From the NCBI GenBank assembly GCA_003254905.1, contig QANU01076285.1:203720-267719 (forward strand): DNA of 64,000 nucleotides. The letters are read 5' to 3'. Shown here piece by piece: positions 22,245 through 34,902 of this stretch (positions are counted from its first letter, which is position 1; each line of letters begins with the position of its first letter). Source of the stretch: Nissolia schottii (lineage: Eukaryota > Streptophyta > Magnoliopsida > Fabales > Fabaceae). The notes under the pieces were generated by a model. It worked only from the letters and a program-made list of their open reading frames with translations. It was not told the origin of the DNA and ran no database searches. The position numbers and the translations under genes were made by a program.

Positions 22245-23654
22245 ATGGGACTTGTTCAATGCCCCTCATGTTGCCACTCAGCACAGCAGGATCATGATCA
22301 AGAATCTTCACAACCTCACTCCAATAACCGCCTTCACTCAGAATCATCAACCTCTTCCTCCCTCTCTTCCCAGCCAAGCCTACCTTCAGTCCCTTCCCTC
22401 ACCCCGCAACCACCCAAAAATATAGTGACCACTGCACATCACCAACTCAGAACCACCATCAAAGGCCACTCCTCCCCGATCTTCTCCCTCGCCCTCCACG
22501 GCAAGTTCCTCTACACCGGCTCCTCCGACAGCGAGATAAGGACGTGCTGCAAAGACCCTTCTGCCCTTCGAAACCCAACCAACGCCGCCAGCAAAGTGGT
22601 TGCAGTCAGCAACGGAGCCGTTAAGTCCCTCGTCATTTCGGGCGACAAGTTATTCAGCGCTCACCAAGATCACAAAATCCGCGTCTGGAGAATTGAGGCC
22701 AAAAACGATGATCAAACTCAAAACCAAAGGTACTAATTACTACCTTCTCTAAATCAGTAACGGCTAACTAACTTCCGTTAGTGTAACTAATTAACTTTCT
22801 GGCTAATTTTCCTTCTCGTCAGGTACAAATGCATAGCCACGCTTCCCACGTTCAACGACCGCTTCTCGAAACTCTTCTCCTCCAAGAACTACGTGCAGGT
22901 TCGGCGGCACAAGAAGAGCACGTGGGTGCACCACGTGGACACCGTCTCCGCCCTCGCCCTCTCCCACGACGGCTCCCTCCTCTACTCGGCCTCGTGGGAC
23001 AGAACCTTCAAGATCTGGCGAACTTCCGACTTCAAGTGCCTGGAGTCCGTCAACGCGCACGAGGACGCCGTCAACGCCCTGGCCCTGTCACGTGACGGGC
23101 TATTCGTTTACACGGGCTCCGCAGATAAGAAGATCAAGAGATGGAAAAGGGAGCTTGAGGGAGGGAAGATGAAGCACGCGCTGGCGGGGACGTTGGAGAA
23201 GCACAAATCAGCCGTGAATGCCTTGGCTACTGGTAGCGACGGGTCGGTGCTGTACTCTGGCGCGTGCGATAGGTCCATTTTGGTGTGGGAGAAGGAAGAT
23301 GGATCAGGGGACATGGTGCTGGTGGGTGCGCTTAGAGGCCATGCGAAGGCCATTTTGTGTTTGGTTGCGGTGGGGGATTTGGTGTGCAGTGGGTCGGCGG
23401 ATAATAGCGTGAGGGTGTGGAGGAGAGGGGTTAGTGAGGCTGAGAGGAGCAGCTATTCGTGTTTGGCTGTTTTGGAAGGGCACAGGCGACCGGTGAAGTG
23501 TTTGGCTGTGGCGTTTGACTCCAACACTGGTGGTGATGTTGATGTTGATGTTGACTTTGATGTTGATGATAAGAATAGTTCTAATTATCTGGTTTACAGT
23601 GGGAGCTTGGACTGTGACATTAGAGTTTGGAAAATGAGCGTTCCCCAGTTTTGA
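22245..23654 (+). CDS. WD40-repeat protein, JINGUBANG-like, two exons
   Basis: Exon 1 is 22245-22729; a 93-base intron (gtactaat...tcgtcag) follows; exon 2 is 22823-23654. The split codon AG|G keeps the frame and gives 438 residues. Residues 1-65 are a Cys/His then Ser/Pro-rich leader starting MGLVQCPSCCHS. Seven WD repeats follow (about 69-107, 121-152, 193-228, 234-270, 285-320, 330-362, 375-436), enough for one beta-propeller. Signature phrases such as KNYVQVRRHKK, SASWDRTFKIWR, TGSADKKIKRWKREL and YSGSLDCDIRVWK match the plant JINGUBANG family, whose founder represses pollen germination in dry conditions. Repeat 1 has lost its Trp-Asp end (EIRTCC). Repeat 7 contains an Asp-Val run from a GATGTT microsatellite. 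Exon 2 is GC-rich compared with the flanks. Likely a cytosolic or nuclear scaffold; which paralogue is uncertain. Confidence 0.92.
23534..23570 (+). repeat. Coding GATGTT microsatellite in WD40 blade 7
   Basis: About six imperfect GATGTT units encode alternating Asp and Val within the last WD repeat, between GHRRPVKCLAV and the YLVYSGSLD strand. In frame, so length changes would add or remove Asp-Val pairs in a surface loop. Confidence 0.85.
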
Positions 23655-25299
23655 CCATCTTCTATTGATTCATTAGTTGATTAATAGACATTAATGTTTC
23701 AGCATGTTAGAGTTTCTTTCTTTTTCTTAGTATTATTTTTTTCTCCTATTTTTTCTTTACTTGTATTGGATTTGTAAATATTACAAGGAGTTTTATTTTT
23801 GGATTGATTTTGATGCACTTGTGTATTGTGATTTGATTTTATGTGAAAATGTATATGACATTTTAAAAATAGCAAAATAATATATGATTAGACTCTAGTA
23901 TGAAATTCTTTTATATTTTTAGTTATCAATGCGTACCTTCATTCTTCAGTTGACTAGAAAGAACGGACAAAATTATGACGTTGGAGGGTAAGAATTAGCA
24001 AAAAGGGAATGTTATCTTGTCTTCTCCTGTTGTGGCTGTGCGTGTGGTGCAAGCTGGCATTATCTAGAAACTTGCACTTACTTTCTTGCAAGTTCAATTG
24101 ACAGGTGTGAAAATTAATTTTACTGAAGAGTTGAACATAGCTTAAAAAGAAAGTAAACCTAAACGTGTAAAATATTTTCTTGGACCACAAATAATGGGAT
24201 CTAAAAATTTTATCCCCTTTCATATATACCTAACGCCAGGAAAATGACTTCTCATGGATGTATGTTTTCCATACTTGCGTGCATTGCATTATTCCTTGCT
24301 TTTGATTTTGCTTTTTTTTTCTTTATGTCGCTGTAGCACACTATAAATTAAGTTTAACAATTAAATTACCATTCACAACTATTTATGTAAATCTACATGA
24401 TTTTCCCGCAAGACATGTCCAAACATTAAGAATAAAGAGTTTGTACATATTTGTTTTATAATTAAGAAATAGTTTCCTTGACTGAATTTCAGGAACTTGC
24501 TTATTTAAGAACCAAAATTTTGGTAGTTGTGGGACCAATAATTCTTTTTTTTTTTTTATGACAGGAGGACCGGTAATTCTATAATCTCCGAAATAATAAG
24601 ACAATAATGCAAGGCAGAATCAATTGGATAATCTACTAATTCATATAGCGTGGAAGCTAGCCAAATTAAACATTTTGATGCTCCGACAGAACCCATGCAT
24701 CGACATGGCATGTCATCAAGGGGCAAAGATGTCCCATTAGTCATACAGTTGGTACCAACCTGTTAAGCACACTTACAATACAATGATGTAGCTTTCAATT
24801 AGTATTTTAACCTTTTTTATATGACAATAGAACAAAAACTTCAGTAAGCTATGTTTGATCACTGCAATAGGAGTATAGTACTCCACAAAGCATATTTTTA
24901 TGGATACCAATTTGTTCCTACGAAGGCAAAATTATGTAAATTGAGGAGTATTATTTGAGTATATATTGCGGAAGAGGACACCTACGTGGTGTACGCTTGT
25001 GAGTTTTGTTATGGAGGATAAGGAAAGGAAAGATTTTGAGAGATTTAATCATAATTTTAATATGTCAAAATCATAACTTCATTTCCAAAATTTTTCATTT
25101 TATTTTTTTCTCCTCCAAAATAAAACTCACAAACACACCAAATTAAGTGTTAATTCCTTTTAAATCTTGCCCACTAAATAGTCAGTCTTGTATTCTGTTT
25201 AATGATGATATACGAGACACAATTTATTGTATCAATATCATGTTTGATTTTGTGACGACAAGACATTAAAAAACATGAAAAATGACTTAAAAATACCCT
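23655..25299. other. No gene seen; WD40 3' flank and spacer
   Basis: The first 150-200 bases, T-rich with tgtaaatatt, probably hold the WD40 3' UTR and poly(A) region. The rest is AT-rich, with open frames on the minus strand (23954-24223, 24383-24604) that show no known domain. Confidence 0.5.
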
Positions 25300-27193
25300 T
25301 TGCACTTGCAAAGGATGATTCTCTAATGCCAGAGACTTGATCATCTACTAGCAATGAAAGATTCCTTATTATTGCACAAATGATTATCTCTAGCAATGGG
25401 TAATTGTCCACTACCAAGGATTGATCGATTCGTGATAAAACCCTAAAACTACTAAACCCTAATGTGATGAAGGCAAATCACCTGCTGGCATTGAACGATT
25501 CCCTCTATGTGCATCCAGATTATATGTCCTTTAAAGGAGAGCAATTCGACGTTCAAGATCATCTACAATTGGTGGTCATGAGTGTGAGGGAGGTGGCTCT
25601 TTAAGTCGAGGTGGAGGTGCCTTTGAACATGGAGGTGGAGGTCCACTCAAAAGCTCACTTTTATCTATCATATCCCAAGAAAAAAAAAACAAATACACAC
25701 AAGTTAATAAAATATAAATACACAAGTTAACTTCATTCCTAACCATATCCCAAACCCTAAATATAAACGTAAACATGTCCCTAAATCTAACCTTAACCCT
25801 AACCCTCATATAACCCTGAATCCAACACAAATCCAAATCCTAAACTATAGCCAAATCAACAGACCATAACGCTAAATCACATATAAAAAATCACAATAAT
25901 ACAATAAGACTCTCAAATCGTAATCACATCTAGTTCATAGTCAAAATCAAATAAACAGTCAAAATCAAATAACTAGTCAAAATAAAATAAAAGAAAGACA
26001 AAAGAAAAGACTTACAGTGGTTGTGTCGTGCTTCGATGGTGGCGGCGACAGGGAGGTAAGGGCGTGGTGACATCGATGGCGACGGCGATGGGGAGGCAAG
26101 GGCGTGGGTGAGGTGGCCTCGACGGTGGTAGCGATAGGGAGACAAGAGTATGTGAGGTGACATTAGTAATGGCGACAGATTAGGGTGTGGTGGAGGCAGA
26201 GAGAATGGAAGGTGGAGTGAAGAAAATGAGGAAGATGAGAAGGTTCGTGTATTTAAGGATGCGCACCATTATCAGCAGATAAATCCATCGATAAATTTCT
26301 CAAATCCATTAATAATCATACAAATAAAATGCACCATTTCATTTGTGCAAGAAATCTCCCGCTCAATGAAATTTGATTACTAACGAATAAATTTGTCATT
26401 ATAATGTTATCTGTTGGTAAAAAAATCTACACCCTAAACCCTAAACCCTAACCCTTAAACAAATAACTAGAGCAATTAAATGAACCATCGTCGATAAGAA
26501 AAAGTAATGTTGTATTAATCTTAGAGCAATTACATGTATCAATACTATCTCAAACTGTCAACGTACATTATTATCATCCTTTTACACATAGACTAACAGT
26601 CATATATTATATTTCAATAATTATAACGACTATGTTAGTCTTTAATTAAACATGCCCCATTGCCTTGAACATGCGCAATAATCAATTATTAATTTACCCA
26701 TCGCGATCCTTCCTGTATATATGATAATTTTGGTAATTAAGTGTGGAAACTTATTTTGTTCGGTCTATACATAGTTCTTATAATTTGTTCATTGATCGTA
26801 TGTCAAATTTTGGTGTTGTGCTTAAGTTGCGATTGTTTATTAAATAAGATAAACAAGAAATATTATAAATCCTAACTCCAAACCCTAACCTTAAATTTAT
26901 TAAAAAAATCACCAATTATCAGCAGATGTATCTGTTCGTAATAATTTTCGTAATTTTTTTAATTATTTAGTAATTACTAGTGAATATATCTGACAGTAAT
27001 ATGTAAGCGTCACTTGGAGTCACATTATTCTGGCAAAAATTACAGCGGATATATTTGTTGGTAACACTGAGTTTCTTCTTTAACACAGTTGAAAAAGACG
27101 TTTACTAACAAATTGGGGCATAAAATTTGTCAGTAACACTGGCTTTATATTCGTTGATAAAATTTGTCGATATTTAACGTTTTTCTAGTAGTG
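25300..27193 (-). mobile_element. CACTA element, copy 3
   Basis: The right end on the plus strand is ttttctagtagtg, i.e. CACTACTAGAAAAACGTTAAATA on the minus strand, where the internal gene starts. Subterminal repeats such as gatatatctgt/ttggtaac and aaatttgtcagtaacac fill 26900-27190. The interior matches copies 1 and 2: exon 1 (25930-26163), telomere-like intron (about 25735-25860) and Pro-rich exon 2 ending at 25576. A left CACTA terminus is not visible near 25300, so that end is truncated. No transposase is present. Confidence 0.65.
25576..26163 (-). pseudogene. CACTA-internal two-exon gene (copy 3)
   Basis: Exon 1 starts with ATG at 26163 (MSPHILLSPYRYHRRGH..., Pro/Ser/His-rich) and ends at a consensus donor, cact|gtaagt, near 26010. 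After a telomere-like intron, exon 2 reads DMIDKSELLSGPPPPCSK and then Pro-rich sequence up to TGA at 25578-25576. The acceptor position reads ttcttggga instead of the ttctag seen in copy 1, so splicing is probably broken. Downstream of the TGA the phrase DDLERRIALL is conserved between copies. It has no known domain, and a link to transposition is only inferred. Confidence 0.35.
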
Positions 27194-29380
27194 CACATTA
27201 GCAATGTCATGTGAGTAAAATAAATCTGCAGACTCATAACCCTTTATTGAACCCATTTTGTCAATTATGGGTCAAATAGCAGGTTATGGGTCAAATTATG
27301 GATAAGGTGAGTTTATTTGACTCACATGACATTGTAGCCACGTTAGCAGTTGACACAATTATACTAACGATAGGGACTAAAGTCATACAATTTCTAATAT
27401 GTTTAGATAAAAAAAGGTTAGAGACCTAAACCAAATCTCAAATTTTTTTCAAAACTCAAAACAAGTTTAGCCATCTTTTATGGTCTCTAATTTTTATCAA
27501 AGCTTTAATGGTGCTTAATAAGGTCCAAAAAAGTGAACAAGAGAGTAAAGGATATATATATATATATATATAAATAAAGGTTAAAAGTAAGTTATACAGT
27601 TTAACATTAAGCATAATTATATTACTAGATAACTTTTTATAAATTTAATTTACATTAATTCAACCGTTGAGTTACAGTTATCTATCATAAAGATTATTTG
27701 TGCCAAGTTTCAAAAATTGAATATCAACAAGAATACGACCAAAAAGATTTTATTTTCACACATTTTGAACATGTGTATTATATATGTCAATTTTGATGCA
27801 TTTAAAAAATTTATCAAACAATAGATTTTATGGACATGATCTATATGATTTGAACTTTTAATCCAACGGTTGAATTTTCAAAAAAATTACACAACTAAAA
27901 AGTTATCAAGAAGTGTGACAATTGCTTAAAGATACACGTGTAACTTGATCCTAACTCATGTATATAATCAATTGATCAACCGCTGAATTGAAAATTTTTA
28001 TTAAGTAGATCAATCTCATAAGATTTTATTCAATTTAAAAATTATTTGATACTCCATCTTTCTACTTTATTTTAAAGTATAATATGATCTTAAAAATATT
28101 AGTATATATTAATGACTATTAGATTTGATATCTACTACTGTCCAATTTTTCTAAAAATTGATATGATTGATCTTCAAGATAATATCATATATGGTTGGAT
28201 TGATTAAATTTAATCTACATAAAAAATTATTGAGCGGAGTCAATGTATTATTATGACTTATTCTTAGAGTCAATGGATCTCGACACCCTATATATCAACA
28301 AACAATGGATGAGGAGTGCGTAATTGATACTCCGTCCATTCTCCAACTATGTCCAAATACATTGAATTATAAATAAACCTAAAAAGGCAAAAGGAACCAA
28401 CATTAAAAAAATGGAAAAATAATAATATGAATATAAATTTTTGTCAATCGATCTCACCTTGATTTCATCAATATTTTATCACATCGCTATGTTAATTTGA
28501 AATTGTTTAATTCCATTTTGGGTTATAGAGTTAATGCTCTATCAAGGTCATAGTAGATTTGAAGTCTTAGTTTATTACAAGTGGTTTTAAGAGTTAGGTT
28601 AAAAGTCCAAATGACACAATTTTGTTATTCCATCTGTCTCTGCTTTTTTGAAGAAACTCATTCTTAATGATATCAGAAGTTCATCAAGATGGGACTTCAA
28701 CAGACAGGATGCAACACAACTTGTCAAGTGAAAATTGGTTATATATGTCTAAAATCCTCGAAGTTTGGATAACTTATTTTATTCTATTTTGTGTTTCAAC
28801 TTTATTTTTGAAGAATGTGATGTGATGGGTAGCAAGAGTTAAACTATTAACTGTTTGAACATTGATGTTCTGTAATCAAATCTCCTATAAAAGATTAAAT
28901 TAATTATAAAATTAAAGTCACAAAAATATTTTATTAGTTATAAGAAACAATATGGCGATAGTCTTAGGGGTACTTGAGTGTAATAGGAGGTTGAGAAGTC
29001 AGAAACATTTCAGCGGCGGAGCGATCCTTCTTTCTTGTACGATTTGAGAGCCATGATAAGGGTATATTTACACACACTCACGTCCAAATTAATAGGTGTG
29101 TAAGGTGAAAGAGATACCATAAAAAATAAGGCTATTTATTTATAAGAAGGTGATGCGGTGATTTTGAGCCCTTTGTTTGCCTAGGTCCACTTTCCATATT
29201 CCAAAACACAATACCAAACAATCCTCTAACAAAAAATACTTTATTAATTATCATAAACAATACCAAATAATCCTCTTATAAAAGGTAATTAAGAAAAGTT
29301 GTTCATTTTCGGCTAGAAGTAATTCTAGTATTGAAATTTTACATTCTCGGATTTGTGGTGGACCCCTTGCCTGTCAGCTA
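27194..29380. other. No gene seen
   Basis: AT-rich spacer with a (TA)n tract at about 27552-27572 and two isolated TACTCC-type MITE ends near 28049 and 28330 whose partners I could not pair securely. Confidence 0.45.
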
Positions 29381-30039
29381 GTTTTGTCGTCTTTGAGAGT
29401 TTGTAAAGGGTGTCGGCCGCCTTGGGGAAATCACTCCCTCCACCCACGGTGGTCAGTGCCCTCTCCTCTTTTTTTTTTTCTTTCTAGTTTTTTATTTTTA
29501 ATGTATACGTATGTTAGCAGGCAAGCTCTAACAGAATGTTGGCAGAAGAATTTGAATTTCATGACAGGAATTTGATTTGATTGATCAAGCTCACTCAGGT
29601 CTTGCAAGTTTGAGCCTTCCCATCTATTCTTAGCGGTATTATTGAAGAGTGGTAGAGGTTTAAGATAATTTATTTCTCTCCTCATCAAATGAATTTATTG
29701 GTTAGGCTAGTGTTTAGCTATTGAGACACCCCCATTTTGTCATGGGTGACTTTGTTATTTTGTTGTGCTTGTTTGGCCTAGGGGCACTCCATGTAATTCA
29801 TTTGTCTTCAATGAAATGATTAATGTCTATCCTTTTTTTTTTTTCAATAGTTTATAATCTCTACCCAAAATGCGAAGGCAAGCCAAAAACAGTGTACCAA
29901 TGGATAACATCACGTCATTAAGACTTAATAATGCTTTGCTCACAATAGTCGAGTCTCATTAAAACTCCTTTTGGTAAACAAAAATGCTCCTTATACATCA
30001 AAAAATGTATACTAGTTGTAGACCCACATTAAATATTAA
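29381..30039. other. No gene seen; possible retroposon tail
   Basis: Between 29700 and 29850 the sequence gcttgtttggcctaggggca... runs into ttcaatgaaatgattaatgtctatcc and a T-rich end, the style of a plant LINE 3' tail. No coding sequence accompanies it. Confidence 0.25.
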
Positions 30040-30290
30040 TTATCTCTCTCCTCTTTGCACTCTCTTCCACCTCACGCTCTTCTTATTCTTTATTTTTTTA
30101 ACCTCTTCTTCCACACTCTTCCATCATTCTTTCTCCATTTTTCACCTACAACCTCCATTTTTTTTCATTGTACTCTTTTTCTTCTTCTCTGTTTCTCTTT
30201 TCTTATTCTCCTTCTTTTTTTTTCATTTATTGCTTCTTTCTTCGTTTCTTCCGTCTTTTTTGGTTCGTCTTCGTTTTCTTCTTCTTAAGA
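30040..30290 (+). repeat. Polypyrimidine tract
   Basis: About 250 bases almost wholly C and T on the plus strand (ttcttcttctctgtttctcttttc and similar). It generates Phe/Ser/Leu-rich open frames in two registers, which I treat as composition artefacts. It leads directly into the minisatellite. Confidence 0.75.
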
Positions 30291-30329
30291 TGTTATGGAG
30301 AGCATGGACAGACATTTTTCCATGATCTA

Positions 30330-31080
30330 AGTTGTTCTATATGTTTGGTAATGTTTTGGTATAGTGTAATGTTTGTTTATGTATGTTGTGATGTTTGTTT
30401 ATTTACTTTCTTCGTTTCTGTGTGGTGCAATATTTGTTTATATGTGGTGTAATGTTTATTTATGTGTGTTGTAATGTTAGTTTATAAGTGTTGTAATGTT
30501 TATTTTTGAGTATTGTAGCGTTTCTTTATTTGTGGTGTAATATTTTGTTATGGTGCAATGTTTGTTTATGTATGATATAATGTTTGTTTATAAGTGTTGT
30601 TATGTTTGTTTATTTCTTCATTTTTGTGTGGTGTAATATTTGTTTATGTGTAGTGTAATGTTTGTTTATGCGTGTTGTAATGTTTGTTTACGAATTTTGT
30701 AACGTTTATGTCTGAGTGTTGTATTGTTTGTTTATTTTTGGTGTAATGTTTGTTTATAAGAAAATGGGTGGAGGAGCAGAAAAAAGTTTGTGACATTTAA
30801 TTTTTGCTATTTAATTGGTGTGGATCACATTTTGTTTTATTTTTTGTGTTCAATAATTTTATTTTTATTTTTTTGTAATGTTTGTTAATTTATTTTGTAA
30901 TATTTGTTGAGCATGAGTGGGGAGTAAGAAAGAGGATGCGATAGTTACTTTTTGCTATTTAATAAGACATGAGTCTTGTTTTATTTTGCTTCCAATATGT
31001 GAAAATGTTTGTTCATTAGTTATGTAATATTTGTTCGTCTGTTTTGAAATGTTTATTCACGCGTCTATTTTGAAATGTGT
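30330..31080 (+). repeat. Minisatellite, unit about 22-23 bases
   Basis: More than 20 imperfect units built on tgtaatgtttgtttatgtg, for example at 30361-30400, 30440-30500 and 30640-30700, with spacers from 18 to over 60 bases. Units thin out after 30780 and last recur near 31075. The reverse complement, cacataaacaaacattaca, resembles units at 47.8-48.2 kb and near 17.85 kb. Confidence 0.8.
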
Positions 31081-31372
31081 TGACGGTAATAGACAATTTT
31101 CTTGTAGTGCGGGATGGATTTGGGTTTAATTTGAAAATTTGGATTATGTTACATGGCGTGTCATGTGGCACGCCACCTAGGTGAACTTAACGGTCACGTC
31201 AGCGCCGTCCAACCCAAACTGACAGCAAGGATTAAAAACAAACAAAAAAATTTTACAGGGGCTAAATCTTAATGAAAAATTTTCTAGGGACCAAACACAA
31301 GCCTTTTGATATTATAAGGACTAAAAACTTATTTGATTCTAATTATTATACTCTACAACAAATTTGTCTTTT

Positions 31373-31490
31373 GCTTGCCCGGTGTCCAACACTAGGTCGC
31401 GCACCTGGCTATAGCAGGTGAGTCTCCCAGCAGGGATAATTGCGTACACAAGGTCTCGAATTCGGGACCTTACTTAAACGATTCCAAGCC
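31373..31490 (-). repeat. SINE-like fragment, inverted relative to the 19.5 kb copy
   Basis: On the minus strand: ggtcccgaattcgagacc (tRNA B-box-like, 31452-31469), then ctgggagactcacctgc, tatagccaggtgcgcgacc, and ggacaccgggcaag. The last three blocks are shared with 19509-19600. Confidence 0.5.
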
Positions 31491-34400
31491 ATTTATAACT
31501 TGGACCAAGTACTAGTGATGCTATTCTGATAGAGATATCATGTCATATATGTATTCTCCAACTTTAGTAATTGGGCTTGTATTGTGACCCACTAGGATTT
31601 GATTTCTGTATGTGCCCAAGAGACACTAATTTATCTGTTTGAAGCGTGATCTGGTTAAGTACACTTTTTTCTTGGTCGGGCTTTTTTTATCATAGCTTTT
31701 ATTCGACAAGGTATTAAAGAGGTCAGTCATTCACACGGGAGCATGTTCCGGTTTTCTCACCTTTTAGCTCTTTGGTAGGCGGCTTGTAGCTCTTCTCTTC
31801 GTTGGGCCTTTCAATATACGAAACTCAGATCTTCCCAAGGGAAAAAAAAAAAAAAAAAAGAGATTTCGTAAAATGCTCAATGTTCTTGATGCAGAAACTT
31901 TTCACAGAAAGGGAATTGCACCTTAAAAAACAAGTCCAATAGTTAGAGCATTGTTGAAGCATGTAGTTAATCACATCCTAATCAGATGGCACATTACGCA
32001 TATCTAATGGGAAGTTAATCTAAGCTCAACTTTTAAATAAGAAGGTGACATTGGTTAGTCTCTTCCAATCTTTGTTTTTTGTTTTTTTATTATTATTAAT
32101 CATTTCTTTTTGTTTTACAGTCATTTATCAGTGAGCCTACAATAAATGAGAAATATTATTTTAATACTAAAGTTAGTGTCACACCAAGTCTCACCCTCAC
32201 AACACATGATTGGAGCGTGAGCCTCGTGATGTGTTGTAAGTAAAAGACTTAATGCATATATTAACGATATTATTAAAATAACATTTGTAGTTAGAAATTA
32301 CTCGTTGGTTTTTTTCAACTTCAACAATCTATGAACCAATGGTACTCCAACTTTTGAAAAAGTACTCGTGGCGGTATGTACAAGGTACAAGTATGTATAT
32401 ATGCCGTGGGTACAGTTGGTATGCCGAAACACATACCCAAATTTTTTATTTTTAAACTTTGATATTGGGTACAATGCGGGTACGGCTCTAGTCTAGTATG
32501 GCTTGGAGTACCCCGCTAGCTGAAACTAGGTTATTTTGATTTTTATAAAGAATTACTACTTCAGATCCAGACCCCAAACATCCATTCTCTCATTATCGAC
32601 CCATAGCCATCATCTTTTCTTCTCAGGCCCACTATGAAGTGACGAACCACCCTCTCACCGACAACGACTCCAACAGCCACCACCGACAACAACGTCAAGA
32701 GAAGATGAAGAAGATTGCGATTATATGCAGAGAGAAGAGGAGGAGGATGATAGAGACAAATGTGACGGAGTGTGTGATTAATGTGATTGTGGTTGCGTGA
32801 ATGTGTTTGACGGGGATAATATATCAAAACAAGCTATACATACTAATATGTCATGATTTGCTTTTCACACAAGCTAAAGATAAGAATTTGTGCTGTCCAT
32901 TGATTTTTGTTTGCCTGGCTTTTATCCATATAATTATTTTTTTATTTTTTATGGGAACTTAATTCTTATTTTTATTATATAGAATTTATTGAGTTTATAC
33001 TTATATAGGACGTATACATATCCCTATTTTTTTCAAAAATTTCGTATCACTTATCTGCATTCATATCCGACATTGTATTCATACCTATGCAACATAATCA
33101 AAAGTACATATATGCGGCGATTGTTATATTAAATGTATTGATACAACAATTTATTCATTTAAAAGTCATCAATTATATATGATACTTAATTTTTAAAAAA
33201 ATTAGCTGTATTAATATTTTTGTGTTTAGAAAAAGAAAAAACAGTATATTTAATCGTATAATTTTATTTAAAAGGAAAAGAAAAAGTGATCGAAAGTGTA
33301 AAAGCCTAATAAAGGCATGGATCCGTTATTTCTGTCAAATCTGTCTACCCTCATTGCATACATACAGCTTAGAAGAAGAAGAAGAAGAAGAAATTAGATG
33401 ACACTATCATGGCTTGTTATAAGCCAAACTAAAATGTGTCACCTATATTGCTTTGAGGAGGTTTGATTAATGATTACTACTTCCAGATTCTCCAATGCAA
33501 TCCTTTTCAAACTTGGAAGTGGGAAATCGCTTTTATTTCCATTCTTGGTTTGCTCATTCAAAGCAAACTGCATTGCATTAGCCCCAAAAGCATTAAAAGG
33601 TAAAAACTGGCAAAAAGCCTCCACTCTGCTGAAAAAGACGAAGGAATTAAGGCTGTTATTCTTTGTGCTCCGCTTTTTGTGTAGCTTTTTATTTATCAAA
33701 TGTCAGAGGCACTCCCTAGAGGGGGCAAAAATATGCCACTTTTTAATTGGCCACGCCCACTAGACATCAACTTATATATGACCTTTTCATAGAAAGAGGT
33801 GCAACAAAAACGAATTGGAAAAGGATAGATCTTATAACGAAGTTGTACCTTCATATATGTGTGTGTGTGTGTGTTAGGGTCAAAATATAGATATAGCTAG
33901 AGATACTATGATAGTATTTTCTAGGTTAATGTTGTACCTTCATATAAGCACTCGATCTCCTAATTTGGGTTCAAAATCCGAATAGTGCGCGTGTTGCACC
34001 AAGGGTATAAATGTTAGACATATAGACTGTGTTTGGAACTAAAGAGAGGAAGATAGATATATGAGAATAGAGACATAGAAGATTTTTGCTCCTCTAAATC
34101 TCAATTATGTGTTCTCCAAACAAAAATTTCCTATCTCTTTTATCTTAACTTCAGTCAAGTATAGAAGATACAGGACTTTTCTATGCTAGTATCTTTGTCA
34201 CTTTATCTTATTCCTAATACCAAATGCAATCATATAGATGACATATCCATGCTTCTTAATTAAGATTCTCGAACATAATCACTGATGCAAAGTACTCAAG
34301 TTCATGTATGTAATATGGGAAACAAATATGAAACACGGTGTTGGCTGCCATGCTCCTTGCAATTTTGAGAATGACTTAGATCACAACGTGTATCGATTAT

Positions 34401-34902
34401 CGATGTACTAATTATTGCATGCCATGTTATGTAATAATTTTTAATGTTTTAAGCTGAAGAATTCAGCCACAATATATATGCGATAATATTCAGTATCTTA
34501 TCTTCCATTTTATCAACTCTCGTGTCACTATACTATATGTGAAAGTACGTACGTACCTCTCTTGGACGATGAAACTTCTAATGTCGCCCTCTTCTGGAGA
34601 TCCCTTCTTTAATTTCTAGTTGAACTTGATTCATGCTGTCTCTTGTTGGTTTTTGAAGCTTCTTCGGAATCTTCTCATTTGTCCATATGATTTCTTCGTT
34701 TAAACATAGGATTCATCTCTTGAAGCATTGAAGTATGAAGAATTTGTTAATTATCTAAACAACACGTACGTAAATTAATTAAACCATTAGCAGTTTCAAG
34801 TTTTTTATAGGCTTGTAAATTATCTAAACCTCCATTAATGTTATCATTAATTTAGAGACAACATTCGTAACTTTTGATGGAAGATTGTGGAACTAATAAT
34901 TA
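31491..34902. other. No gene seen
   Basis: AT-rich spacer with (GAA)n at 33371-33392 and (GT)n at 33859-33874. Near 32360-32510 there is a run of ggtacaag, ggtatgcc, gggtacggct phrases; comparable ggtacggatacggtatcgg phrases are at 63640-63670. Open frames at 33470-33763 (+) and 33439-33699 (-) overlap and have no recognisable domain. Confidence 0.45.

Noticed and set aside
30055..30452. Overlapping Phe/Ser/Leu-rich ORFs that look membrane-spanning
   Set aside because: They arise from the polypyrimidine tract in more than one frame and run into the minisatellite; composition alone explains them.
33439..33763. Overlapping ORFs on both strands resembling a small protein
   Set aside because: No family resemblance, no start or splice context, and each frame shadows the other.
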